Of a stretch of 12,710 nt of DNA, positions 7,148-12,710 are shown piece after piece. The notes beneath the pieces were generated by a model. That model searched no databases and was not told the DNA's origin. It saw only the letters and a list, made by a program, of their open reading frames with translations. The stretch is from an uncultured Lachnospiraceae bacterium (GTDB lineage Bacteria > Bacillota > Clostridia > Lachnospirales > Lachnospiraceae), in the NCBI GenBank assembly GCA_905236275.1, contig CAJOPI010000118.1, forward strand, positions 1 through 12,710, read 5' to 3'. The position numbers were made by a program, and so were the translations under genes. Within the stretch, counting starts at the first letter, position 1, and each line of letters opens with the position of its first letter.

Positions 7148-7182
7148 AAGCCCCGGCATGGTTTCCCTTGATGCCGGGGCTT
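7148..7182. terminator. Bidirectional terminator between convergent genes
   Basis: A perfect 12-bp GC-rich inverted repeat (AAGCCCCGGCAT at 7148-7159 with ATGCCGGGGCTT at 7171-7182) closes an 11-base loop. On the plus strand it is followed by CTTAATG. On the minus strand it is followed by TCTATAAAAA, so neither T-tract is ideal. Its place between the FliD-like gene (plus) and the tRNA-Gly gene (minus) fits a shared terminator. Confidence 0.7.
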
Positions 7183-7195
7183 CTTAATGCCTTAA

Positions 7196-7266
7196 AGCAA
7201 GTGACGGGAATCGAACCCGCGTCATCAGCTTGGGAAGCTGATGTTCTGCCATTGAACCACACCTGC
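7196..7266 (-). tRNA. tRNA-Gly, anticodon CCC
   Basis: The minus strand folds as a 71-base tRNA without an encoded CCA. The acceptor stem GCAGGTG/CACTTGC has seven pairs with one G-U. The D-arm contains GGTTCAATGGCAGAAC. The anticodon arm is TCAGC-TTCCCAA-GCTGA, placing CCC (complement of 7232-7234) at positions 34-36. The T-arm is CGGG-TTCGATT-CCCG. It reads GGG glycine codons. The base at the discriminator position is T and is followed by TTAAG, so CCA must be added by nucleotidyltransferase. A fitting promoter lies upstream and a terminator downstream. Confidence 0.95.
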
Positions 7267-7290
7267 AGTCTAAAAATTGTCAACAATTGA

Positions 7291-7319
7291 ATTTTACTCC
7301 TATAGTCAATATAAATCAA
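7291..7319 (-). promoter_or_regulatory. Promoter for tRNA-Gly
   Basis: On the minus strand TTGATT (7319-7314), 17 bases, TAAAAT (7296-7291). The predicted start near 7284 lies about 18 bases before the mature tRNA 5' end, which is a usual distance. No terminator is seen between the nuclease stop codon (7340) and this site, so read-through from the nuclease gene into the tRNA is also possible. Confidence 0.5.
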
Positions 7320-7339
7320 GTCCAAAATGTTAACGTAAG

Positions 7340-8431
7340 TCATTTCTTTTCTTTCTTTTTCAATTCGTCGAGAACAAGACAGCTGTATTCTGCGAGCTTA
7401 TCGCTGTCAAAATTTTTTTCCTCGAAGACAAAATAATTCTCTTTTGATTTATAGTCTTCTCTGAAAGAGGGCGAGAATAATTCTGACCTGAACTGCGGCA
7501 GAAAACAGTCCTCTTTTTTTATATAGCAGTTAGAAGCTGAGGCTTTTTCACGAACGCTTGTCTGCATGAAGCTTCCGACAGATTTGTGGACGCAGACATC
7601 CTCTTCCGGAAGATAGTAGTAATTCTTATAATCCTTAAAGAAATGCTTGAGCTCTGCCCTGTAATACGGAACGCGAATCACTGCGCGCTCATTTCTGAAA
7701 GCAATGCTGAGACCATGAGCTGATAAAAGCTTATCATCAGGTACCTTGCTTTTCAGTCTGAGTTCGAGAATAAGGGCCTCTGTTCCGTCAAAGGAAAAAG
7801 AAACGCTTTCCGGCTTGGCGAAGAAGATGTTGAGATAACGGAAAATCTGAAGCACATCAGGCATTCCTGCTATGTCATCTGCGTTGTGAAGAAGCAGGAG
7901 AGAACGTTCACGCTCACCATGTCCCTCAGCGTAGCGCCAATATACGTCAATCAGCTCGCCTCCGCTCATTTTATCCTCGCGTGCAATACCCAAAAATTTC
8001 TCGACAGATTTCTGCTTCATATTTTCGAGACCCAGCAGGTTCTTAAAAGGACGGATCTGCCTGTAGATATCGAAGCTCTCCGGAAGGGAGGCATTAATGT
8101 CATAAACTTGATAGCGTGCTTTTATAAAAGGCAGGTCAAAGCTTTCACCGTTGAAGCTGATTATAAGATCAAATCTTTTCATGAACTCCCTCATGGCAAG
8201 AAGTGTTCGGAATTCATCGTCTGCGTCTTCGGCAAGAAACTGCCTGTAACGCCAGCTTTCATCCTCGAAGTAGACAAAGCCCGCAAGATAGAGCATGGAA
8301 CGTTCTCTGGAAAGTCCTGTGGTCTCGATGTCAAAGAAAGCAGTTTTCGATAAATCAGCAGTTAAAATGCCGCTTAACGCTTCGAGAGAATTTTTATCTA
8401 TTGTAGTCAAATTATTGTCAATTATTTCCAT
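7340..8431 (-). CDS. YprB-like ribonuclease H-fold (DEDD) exonuclease
   Basis: A 363-residue protein whose N-terminal half is an RNase H-like DEDD exonuclease domain of the YprB type (PF13482). Motif Exo I is FFDIETTGL (Asp34, Glu36). Exo II is ISFNGESFDLPFIKAR (Asn94, Asp99). A conserved family Asp is in DIYRQIRP (121-128). Exo III is HNADDIAG (His182, Asp185/Asp186). The metal-binding acidic set looks complete, so it should hydrolyse nucleic acid 3' ends; the natural substrate is unknown. The C-terminal half (about 200-363) is not the TPR-like region of Bacillus YprB but a separate domain with KDYKNYYYLPEED, HKSVGSFM and CYIKKEDCFLPQF. I recall this block from Lachnospiraceae homologues only. 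The start ATG has no Shine-Dalgarno sequence upstream (AATATCAAAA), unlike nearly every other gene here, and no better start exists before Exo I. The gene diverges from rnfC and precedes tRNA-Gly. Confidence 0.85.
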   Translation of the reverse strand: MEIIDNNLTTIDKNSLEALSGILTADLSKTAFFDIETTGLSRERSMLYLAGFVYFEDESWRYRQFLAEDADDEFRTLLAMREFMKRFDLIISFNGESFDLPFIKARYQVYDINASLPESFDIYRQIRPFKNLLGLENMKQKSVEKFLGIAREDKMSGGELIDVYWRYAEGHGERERSLLLLHNADDIAGMPDVLQIFRYLNIFFAKPESVSFSFDGTEALILELRLKSKVPDDKLLSAHGLSIAFRNERAVIRVPYYRAELKHFFKDYKNYYYLPEEDVCVHKSVGSFMQTSVREKASASNCYIKKEDCFLPQFRSELFSPSFREDYKSKENYFVFEEKNFDSDKLAEYSCLVLDELKKKEKK

Positions 8432-8436
8432 TTTTG

Positions 8437-8465
8437 ATATTATTATTTTGGACTGTTTTGTTTAA
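8437..8465 (-). promoter_or_regulatory. Possible promoter abutting the YprB-like gene start
   Basis: On the minus strand TTAAAC (8465-8460), 17 bases, TAATAT (8442-8437), weak matches at ideal spacing. The expected transcription start, about six bases past the -10 box, coincides with the A of the ATG at 8431, implying a leaderless transcript. Confidence 0.3.
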
Positions 8466-8533
8466 TGTGACGTTGGTTTTAACAGGTGCGTGATACGTTG
8501 GCACGCTTTCTTATTATAACACAGGTCAATGAT

Positions 8534-8595
8534 AATCCGTCAAATATTATCCGGTGTGCAACGGATTTTTACGGCGGAGGAAACCGAATAGTCCG
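8534..8595 (+). promoter_or_regulatory. rnfC leader with alternative hairpins
   Basis: AATCCGT (8534-8540) can pair with ACGGATT (8561-8567), or ATCCG (8549-8553) with CGGAT (8562-8566); both are followed by TTTTTA. Alternatively CGGA (8562-8565) can pair with TCCG (8592-8595), with CGG (8572-8574)/CCG (8584-8586) inside. The exclusive pairings resemble a weak attenuator. The gap before rnfC has no convincing consensus promoter; GATAAT at 8531-8536 is the best -10 candidate, with a poor -35. Confidence 0.3.
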
Positions 8596-8630
8596 GAAAA
8601 ATTATTATTTTAAGAAGAGAGGGTCTGAGA

Positions 8631-9968
8631 ATGTCACAGTATACTTTCAGTGGAGGCATTCATCCTTTTGACGGCAAGGGGCTGTCAAAGGATAAGCCTG
8701 TAAAAGAGGTGCTGCCAAAGGGATTACTGGTATTTCCGCTTTCACAGCACATCGGGGCTCCTGCGAAGGCTGTTGTTGCGGTAGGCGACAGTGTAAAGGC
8801 AGGACAGCTTATTGCTGAGGCAAACGGATTTGTTTCGGCAAACATTTTTTCTTCGGTCAGCGGTACAGTCAAGGCAATCGAGCCGCATCGTGTACCTACG
8901 GGAGCCATGGTAAACTCGATAGTTATCGAGAATGACGGCAAATATGAGGAGGTATCTTATCCTGCGCCGAAAGCCTATGAGGAAATGACCGGAGAAGAAA
9001 TAGTCAACGCAGTCAGGGCAGCAGGTGTAGTAGGAATGGGCGGAGCCGGATTTCCGACAGCGGTAAAGCTTTCTCCGAAAAATCCTGAAAAGATTGACTA
9101 TATTATAGCTAACTGCGTTGAATGTGAACCATATCTTACATCTGATTACAGACGCATGATGGAAAATCCGGAGCTTGTCATTGACGGATTGAAATGTGTC
9201 CTCAAGGTTTTTCCGAGAGCAAGGGGAATAATAGCAATAGAGGATAATAAGCCCGATGCTGTCGAGAAGATGAAAAGCCTTACGGCAAATGAATCATCTA
9301 TAGAGGTTTACTCCTTAAAAACAAAATATCCGCAGGGAGGAGAGCGCCAGCTTATCTATGCATGTACAAAGCGTGCCATAAATTCGAAGATGCTGCCGGC
9401 AGATGCAGGCTGTATCGTGGATAACTGCGAGACTCTTGTGGCGATCAATCGCGCGGTTAAGGAGAATAAACCTACTTTTCAGAGAATTGTTACCATTACG
9501 GGTGATGCGATCAATGACCCGCGAAATTTCCTCGTGCGTATGGGAAGCAGCTTCAACGAACTGATTTCCGAAGCGGGCGGGCTTAAATCAGAGCCTGAGC
9601 AGATCGTATCAGGTGGTCCGATGATGGGATTTTCCGTACTTGAAACAGACGTGCCTGTAACAAAGACATCGTCAGCAATGCTGTTCCTTTTAAGGGATGA
9701 TGCCCTTCACGCAGAGGAAACAGCCTGCATCAACTGCGGACGCTGCGTTGAGGTCTGCCCTTCAAGGCTCATTCCTTCACAGCTTGCCACCTATGGAGAA
9801 CATGAGAATTATGAAAAGTTCAATCAGCTTTTCGGCTCGGAATGTATCGAGTGCGGTTCCTGTTCTTATGTATGCCCCGCTAAAAGACAGCTTGCACAGG
9901 CTATTAAGGGTATGAAGAGACTTGCGGCGGCTAAGGCTAAAGAAGAAGCGAAGGGTGGTGACAAATAA
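8631..9968 (+). CDS. rnfC: Rnf electron transport complex subunit RnfC
   Basis: A 445-residue peripheral cytoplasmic subunit of the Rnf complex, which couples ferredoxin oxidation and NAD+ reduction to ion export. The N-terminus has the family start FSGGIHPFDGKGLS and a barrel-sandwich (biotinyl-like) region with VGDSVKAGQLIAEA. A NuoF-like flavin/NADH-binding loop GVVGMGGAGFPT spans 132-143, followed by CVECEPYLTSDYR. Two CxxCxxCxxxCP motifs at 366-377 and 405-416 bind two [4Fe-4S] clusters. The C-terminus is short and Ala/Lys-rich, lacking the long Ala-rich tail of proteobacterial RnfC, as is normal in Clostridia. The ATG follows AGAGAGGG by 7 bases. It is the first gene of the operon; its TAA overlaps the rnfD ATG by one base. 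Confidence 0.97.
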   Translation: MSQYTFSGGIHPFDGKGLSKDKPVKEVLPKGLLVFPLSQHIGAPAKAVVAVGDSVKAGQLIAEANGFVSANIFSSVSGTVKAIEPHRVPTGAMVNSIVIENDGKYEEVSYPAPKAYEEMTGEEIVNAVRAAGVVGMGGAGFPTAVKLSPKNPEKIDYIIANCVECEPYLTSDYRRMMENPELVIDGLKCVLKVFPRARGIIAIEDNKPDAVEKMKSLTANESSIEVYSLKTKYPQGGERQLIYACTKRAINSKMLPADAGCIVDNCETLVAINRAVKENKPTFQRIVTITGDAINDPRNFLVRMGSSFNELISEAGGLKSEPEQIVSGGPMMGFSVLETDVPVTKTSSAMLFLLRDDALHAEETACINCGRCVEVCPSRLIPSQLATYGEHENYEKFNQLFGSECIECGSCSYVCPAKRQLAQAIKGMKRLAAAKAKEEAKGGDK

Positions 9969-10921
9969 TGGCAGAAGAGAAGAAGCTTTTAAATGTATCT
10001 TCAAATCCTCATGTCAGGGACAGGATTACCACGCGGACAATCATGCTTCTGGTATTTCTGGCATTGCTTCCTGCGACGGGATACGGAGTTTATCATTTTG
10101 GACTTTACTCACTTGCGGTTGTCCTTGTAACGACAGGCTCGGCAGTAATCTGGGAGTTTATCTGGACTAAGTGCATGAAGAAAAAGAGTACGATAGAAGA
10201 TCTTTCGGCAGCGGTTACAGGACTTCTGCTCGCACTTAATATGCCTCCGAGGATTCCCATCTGGATATGTGTTTTAGGTTCCTTCTTTGCAATAATTGTT
10301 GTAAAGAACCTTTTCGGAGGACTTGGACAGAACTTTATGAATCCTGCTTTGGGTGCAAGATGTTTCCTGCTCATTTCTTTTGCCGGAAAAATGGCTGATT
10401 TTGCCTATGACAGCGTTTCGGGCGCAACCTACCTTGCAAATCTTAAGAACGGAAGCTCTTTTGATGCTTCGGCAATGGTATGGGGTAACGAAATGGGAAC
10501 CATAGGAGAGACAAGTGTTATCGCTATAGTAATCGGAGCGTGCATTCTTCTTGCCTTTGGAATTATCGATCTTACGATACCCGGAACCTATATCCTGACC
10601 TTTGTTGTATTCTGGTGTCTTTTCGGAGGACATGGTGCTGATCCCGGATATCTTACGGCAGAGCTCGCAGGCGGCGGACTTATGCTGGGTGCATTTTTCA
10701 TGGCAACCGATTATGTAACGAGCCCTATTACTACAAAGGGACGGATTGTCTATGGAATTATCCTCGGAGTCTTAACGGGCGTGTTCAGGGTATTTTCTTC
10801 GGGAGCAGAAGGCGTTTCTTACGCGATAATCGTATCAAACCTGCTTGTACCGCTTATCGAGCGTGCTACACCGCCTAAGTGCTTTGGCTATGTGAAGCCG
10901 GTGAAAGGAGGCAGGGCTTAA
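9968..10921 (+). CDS. rnfD: Rnf electron transport complex subunit RnfD
   Basis: A 317-residue integral membrane subunit of Rnf, homologous to NqrB. It opens with the family SSNPHVRDRITTRTIM motif (11-26) and has around eight to ten hydrophobic helices. The GGLGQNFMNPALGARCFL segment is the conserved flavin/quinone-site region. The covalent FMN site is expected at Thr154 in VSGATYLA (SGAT motif), attached through phosphoester by an ApbE-type flavin transferase not encoded here. KGRIVYGIILGVLTGVFRVF and the terminal PLIERATPPKCFG are typical. The start is set by the TAATG overlap with rnfC; the ribosome site GGGTGG (9953-9958) is only fair, suggesting translational coupling. The stop overlaps the rnfG start in the same way. 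Confidence 0.97.
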   Translation: MAEEKKLLNVSSNPHVRDRITTRTIMLLVFLALLPATGYGVYHFGLYSLAVVLVTTGSAVIWEFIWTKCMKKKSTIEDLSAAVTGLLLALNMPPRIPIWICVLGSFFAIIVVKNLFGGLGQNFMNPALGARCFLLISFAGKMADFAYDSVSGATYLANLKNGSSFDASAMVWGNEMGTIGETSVIAIVIGACILLAFGIIDLTIPGTYILTFVVFWCLFGGHGADPGYLTAELAGGGLMLGAFFMATDYVTSPITTKGRIVYGIILGVLTGVFRVFSSGAEGVSYAIIVSNLLVPLIERATPPKCFGYVKPVKGGRA

Positions 10922-11493
10922 TGAGCAAGGAATTAAAGAATACATTAATAATAACAGCCTTTGCGCTTGTTTCCGGACTGGCTCTCGGAGCCGTTCACCA
11001 GGTTACGGCCGGACCCATCGCCGCACAGAAGCAGCAGGCTTTGAATGAGGCCTATAGTGCCGTAATAGCTGAGGCAGCCAATTTCAACGATCTCGGAATC
11101 GAAGCCTATGATGACGCAGATTACAATGCACAGATAGCTTCGGTCTTGTCTGCTGAGGATGCTTCAGGAGCGAATGCGGGTTATGTCGTAAATGTTGTTT
11201 CTCATGGAGGATATGGCGGAGATATTGAATTTTCCGTTGGCGTAAAGAATGACGGAACGATTGAGAATATTTCGATCACCGCTATTTCGGAAACTCCCGG
11301 CCTTGGAATGAAGGCTCAGACGGAGCCTGATTTCATAGGACAGTTCTTAGGACAGAGCGTTGATAATGATTATGTGCTCGGAGATAATGTTACGGCAATC
11401 ACAAGTGCAACATTTACTTCGCGCTGTATGACAAACGGTATCAATGCCGCGTTAAAGTATTACACAAATAATTTAGCGGGAGGTACACAATAA
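10921..11493 (+). CDS. rnfG: Rnf electron transport complex subunit RnfG
   Basis: A 190-residue FMN-binding subunit, homologous to NqrC. One N-terminal membrane helix (about 7-27, NTLIITAFALVSGLALGAVH) anchors an extracytoplasmic FMN_bind domain. ISETPGLGMKAQ (about 120-131) is the conserved loop. The covalent-FMN motif reads ITSATFTS (160-167), with Thr164 the probable acceptor. The usual Gly of (S/T)GAT is Ser162 here, a variant I believe occurs in other clostridial RnfG. The start at 10921 is chosen because AAAGGAGG (10904-10911) lies 9 bases upstream and the TAATG overlap matches the other junctions. An upstream in-frame ATG at 10879 lies inside rnfD and lacks a ribosome site. Confidence 0.95.
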   Translation: MSKELKNTLIITAFALVSGLALGAVHQVTAGPIAAQKQQALNEAYSAVIAEAANFNDLGIEAYDDADYNAQIASVLSAEDASGANAGYVVNVVSHGGYGGDIEFSVGVKNDGTIENISITAISETPGLGMKAQTEPDFIGQFLGQSVDNDYVLGDNVTAITSATFTSRCMTNGINAALKYYTNNLAGGTQ

Positions 11494-12233
11494 TGAAGCC
11501 AAATTCACCGATAGAGAGACTTTTTAACGGCATAGTAAAAGAAAACCCCACGCTGGTTATCATTCTCGGAATGTGTCCTACGCTTGCGGTAACCACCTCG
11601 GCAATGAATGGAATAGGTATGGGACTTTCCACAACAGCCGTACTTGCAATGGCAAACCTTTTCATCTCGCTTTTGAGAAAGGTTATTCCCGATGAAGTGA
11701 GAATCCCTGCCTTTATCGTGGTCATAGCGTCCTTCGTTACGATGGTTGATATGCTTATGGAGGCTTATACTCCGGCACTTTATGAGCAGCTTGGAATTTA
11801 TATTCCGCTCATAGTTGTTAACTGTATTATTTTCGGACGTGCCGAGGCTTATGCATCAAAGAACGGTCCTGTTGCCTCACTTTTTGACGGAATTGGAATG
11901 GGTCTTGGATTCACCATTTCGATCACCATAATAGGATTTATACGTGAGCTGATTGGATCCGGTGCGGTATTCGGACATCCCATAGGCAGTCTTCCCGACT
12001 ATATGCCTTCTATTTTCGTAATGGCTCCGGGCGCATTTATGGTACTTGCTACAATGATCGTTGTACGTGCGAATATCATAAATCATATCGAGTCCAAGAA
12101 AGGTGTAAGACTTCCTGTCGAGCATACTGATGAGCCGGGTGCACAGTGTTCGGGATGTGCTTTTGTCGGCAGCTGTGCAGGTAAATTTCAGAAGTATGAG
12201 GCAGAATTTAAGAAGGAAGGAGAGACTAAGTAA
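11493..12233 (+). CDS. rnfE: Rnf electron transport complex subunit RnfE
   Basis: A 246-residue membrane subunit homologous to NqrD, with six predicted helices. Conserved half-helix cysteines are Cys28 (ILGMCPTLAV) and Cys111 (IVVNCIIFGRAEA); with the equivalent pair in RnfA they are known to hold an intramembrane [2Fe-2S] cluster. SLFDGIGMGLGF and GFIRELIGSG are family motifs. After the last helix (ending about 192) there is a tail of some 50 residues with CSGCAFVGSC (Cys219, Cys222, Cys228) and a charged end. NqrD and proteobacterial RnfE are shorter and lack this. Ribosome site GGGAGG (11478-11483) lies 9 bases before the ATG, which overlaps the rnfG stop by one base. Confidence 0.96.
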   Translation: MKPNSPIERLFNGIVKENPTLVIILGMCPTLAVTTSAMNGIGMGLSTTAVLAMANLFISLLRKVIPDEVRIPAFIVVIASFVTMVDMLMEAYTPALYEQLGIYIPLIVVNCIIFGRAEAYASKNGPVASLFDGIGMGLGFTISITIIGFIRELIGSGAVFGHPIGSLPDYMPSIFVMAPGAFMVLATMIVVRANIINHIESKKGVRLPVEHTDEPGAQCSGCAFVGSCAGKFQKYEAEFKKEGETK

Positions 12234-12710
12234 TGAACAGTTCGTCATCCTTAATATACATAGTTGTTTTTTCGATACTGATCAATAACGTAGTGCTGAG
12301 CCAGTTCCTCGGTATCTGCCCTTTCCTCGGCGTTTCCAATAAGGTTGCAACGGCAGCGGGGATGGGAGGCGCGGTTGTATTCGTTATAACCATAGCTTCG
12401 GCAGTAGCTGCGGTTATTTATCAGTTTGTGCTTTTACCCTTCAATCTTGACTATCTCAACACGATAGTATTTATTCTTGTAATTGCAGCGCTGGTTCAGT
12501 TAGTTGAGATGTTTTTGAAGAAATCGTCGCCGGGACTTTATAAGGCGTTGGGTGTATACCTTCCCCTTATCACGACAAACTGTGCGGTTCTTGGTGTGGT
12601 TCTCCTTAACGTACAGAATGGCTTCAACTTTATACAGAGTGTTGTAAACGGTTTTGCCACTGCATGCGGATTCGCACTCTCGCTTGTGATCATGGCGGGA
12701 CTTCGCGAGA
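12233..12710 (+). CDS. rnfA: Rnf electron transport complex subunit RnfA, C-terminus beyond window
   Basis: The first 159 residues of the NqrE-homologous membrane subunit; the frame is open at the right edge, where about 30 residues should remain (family about 190). The start MNSSSSLIYIVVFSILINNVV and the helix with Cys29 (SQFLGICPFLGV) match the family, as does Cys117 in ITTNCAVLGV. These two cysteines pair with those of RnfE around the intramembrane [2Fe-2S] cluster. Four hydrophobic helices and part of a fifth are visible. AAGGAG (12217-12222) precedes the ATG, which overlaps the rnfE stop (TAATG). In the standard order rnfB would follow directly. Confidence 0.96.
   Translation, partial: MNSSSSLIYIVVFSILINNVVLSQFLGICPFLGVSNKVATAAGMGGAVVFVITIASAVAAVIYQFVLLPFNLDYLNTIVFILVIAALVQLVEMFLKKSSPGLYKALGVYLPLITTNCAVLGVVLLNVQNGFNFIQSVVNGFATACGFALSLVIMAGLRE

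Noticed and set aside
7119..7343. Minus-strand frame of 74 residues spanning the tRNA region
   Set aside because: It overlaps the tRNA-Gly and terminator and only reflects absence of stops there.
8460..8487. Possible Rex operator (TTGTTTAA and TTTTAACA) before rnfC
   Set aside because: The half-sites are 12 bases apart rather than about 4, and each carries a mismatch, so it does not fit the Rex palindrome.
8486..8671. Plus-strand GTG-started frame of 61 residues overlapping rnfC start
   Set aside because: It has no ribosome site, runs 41 bases into rnfC in another frame, and its composition is not protein-like; the region is better explained as the rnfC leader.

Overview
The window looks like chromosome from an anaerobic, probably motile low/mid-GC Firmicute of the Lachnospiraceae type (Butyrivibrio/Roseburia-like). 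This is inferred from protein style, strong AGGAG ribosome sites, TTGACA/TATAAT promoters, an rnfCDGEA operon, and a DUF1015 and a YprB-type nuclease of the kind seen in Clostridia. No mobile element, CRISPR array or sign of recent transfer was seen.

Layout. Positions 1-1116 (minus) hold a class I PLP aminotransferase cut by the left edge. A promoter region follows, then a 54-residue unknown protein (1361-1525). A near-consensus promoter (1527-1555) and a ~140-nt structured leader precede a three-gene unit on the plus strand: a DUF1015 protein (1702-2943), a full-length glycogen-branching-enzyme homologue (2963-5230) and an MscS-type channel (5237-6181), ended by a hairpin at 6193-6227. Next come a 230-residue FliD-C-terminus-like protein with its own promoter(s) (6397-7089), a convergent terminator (7148-7182), a tRNA-Gly(CCC) gene (minus) and a YprB-like RNase H-fold nuclease (7340-8431, minus). 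Divergent from the nuclease gene is the rnf operon, rnfC-rnfD-rnfG-rnfE-rnfA, which runs off the right edge. Every junction in it is a TAATG stop/start overlap.

The rnf genes together build the membrane Fd:NAD+ oxidoreductase. RnfC is the peripheral Fe-S/flavin subunit. RnfD and RnfG are the covalent-FMN subunits. RnfE and RnfA are the paired membrane subunits with one conserved Cys in each half. RnfB is expected just beyond the edge.

The most notable observation is that the GlgB homologue keeps the whole branching-enzyme architecture (two N-terminal CBM48-type domains, GH13 barrel, C-terminal domain) but has Asn at three of the seven invariant active-site positions: the catalytic nucleophile (N427), the transition-state Asp (N548) and the region-I His (N362). 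It is therefore predicted to be a catalytically dead pseudoenzyme, co-transcribed with an uncharacterised DUF1015 protein and a mechanosensitive channel. Secondary points are the mutually exclusive hairpins in the DUF1015 leader, the FliD-like fragment with a sigma-D-like element, a possibly leaderless nuclease gene, and a Cys-rich tail on RnfE.
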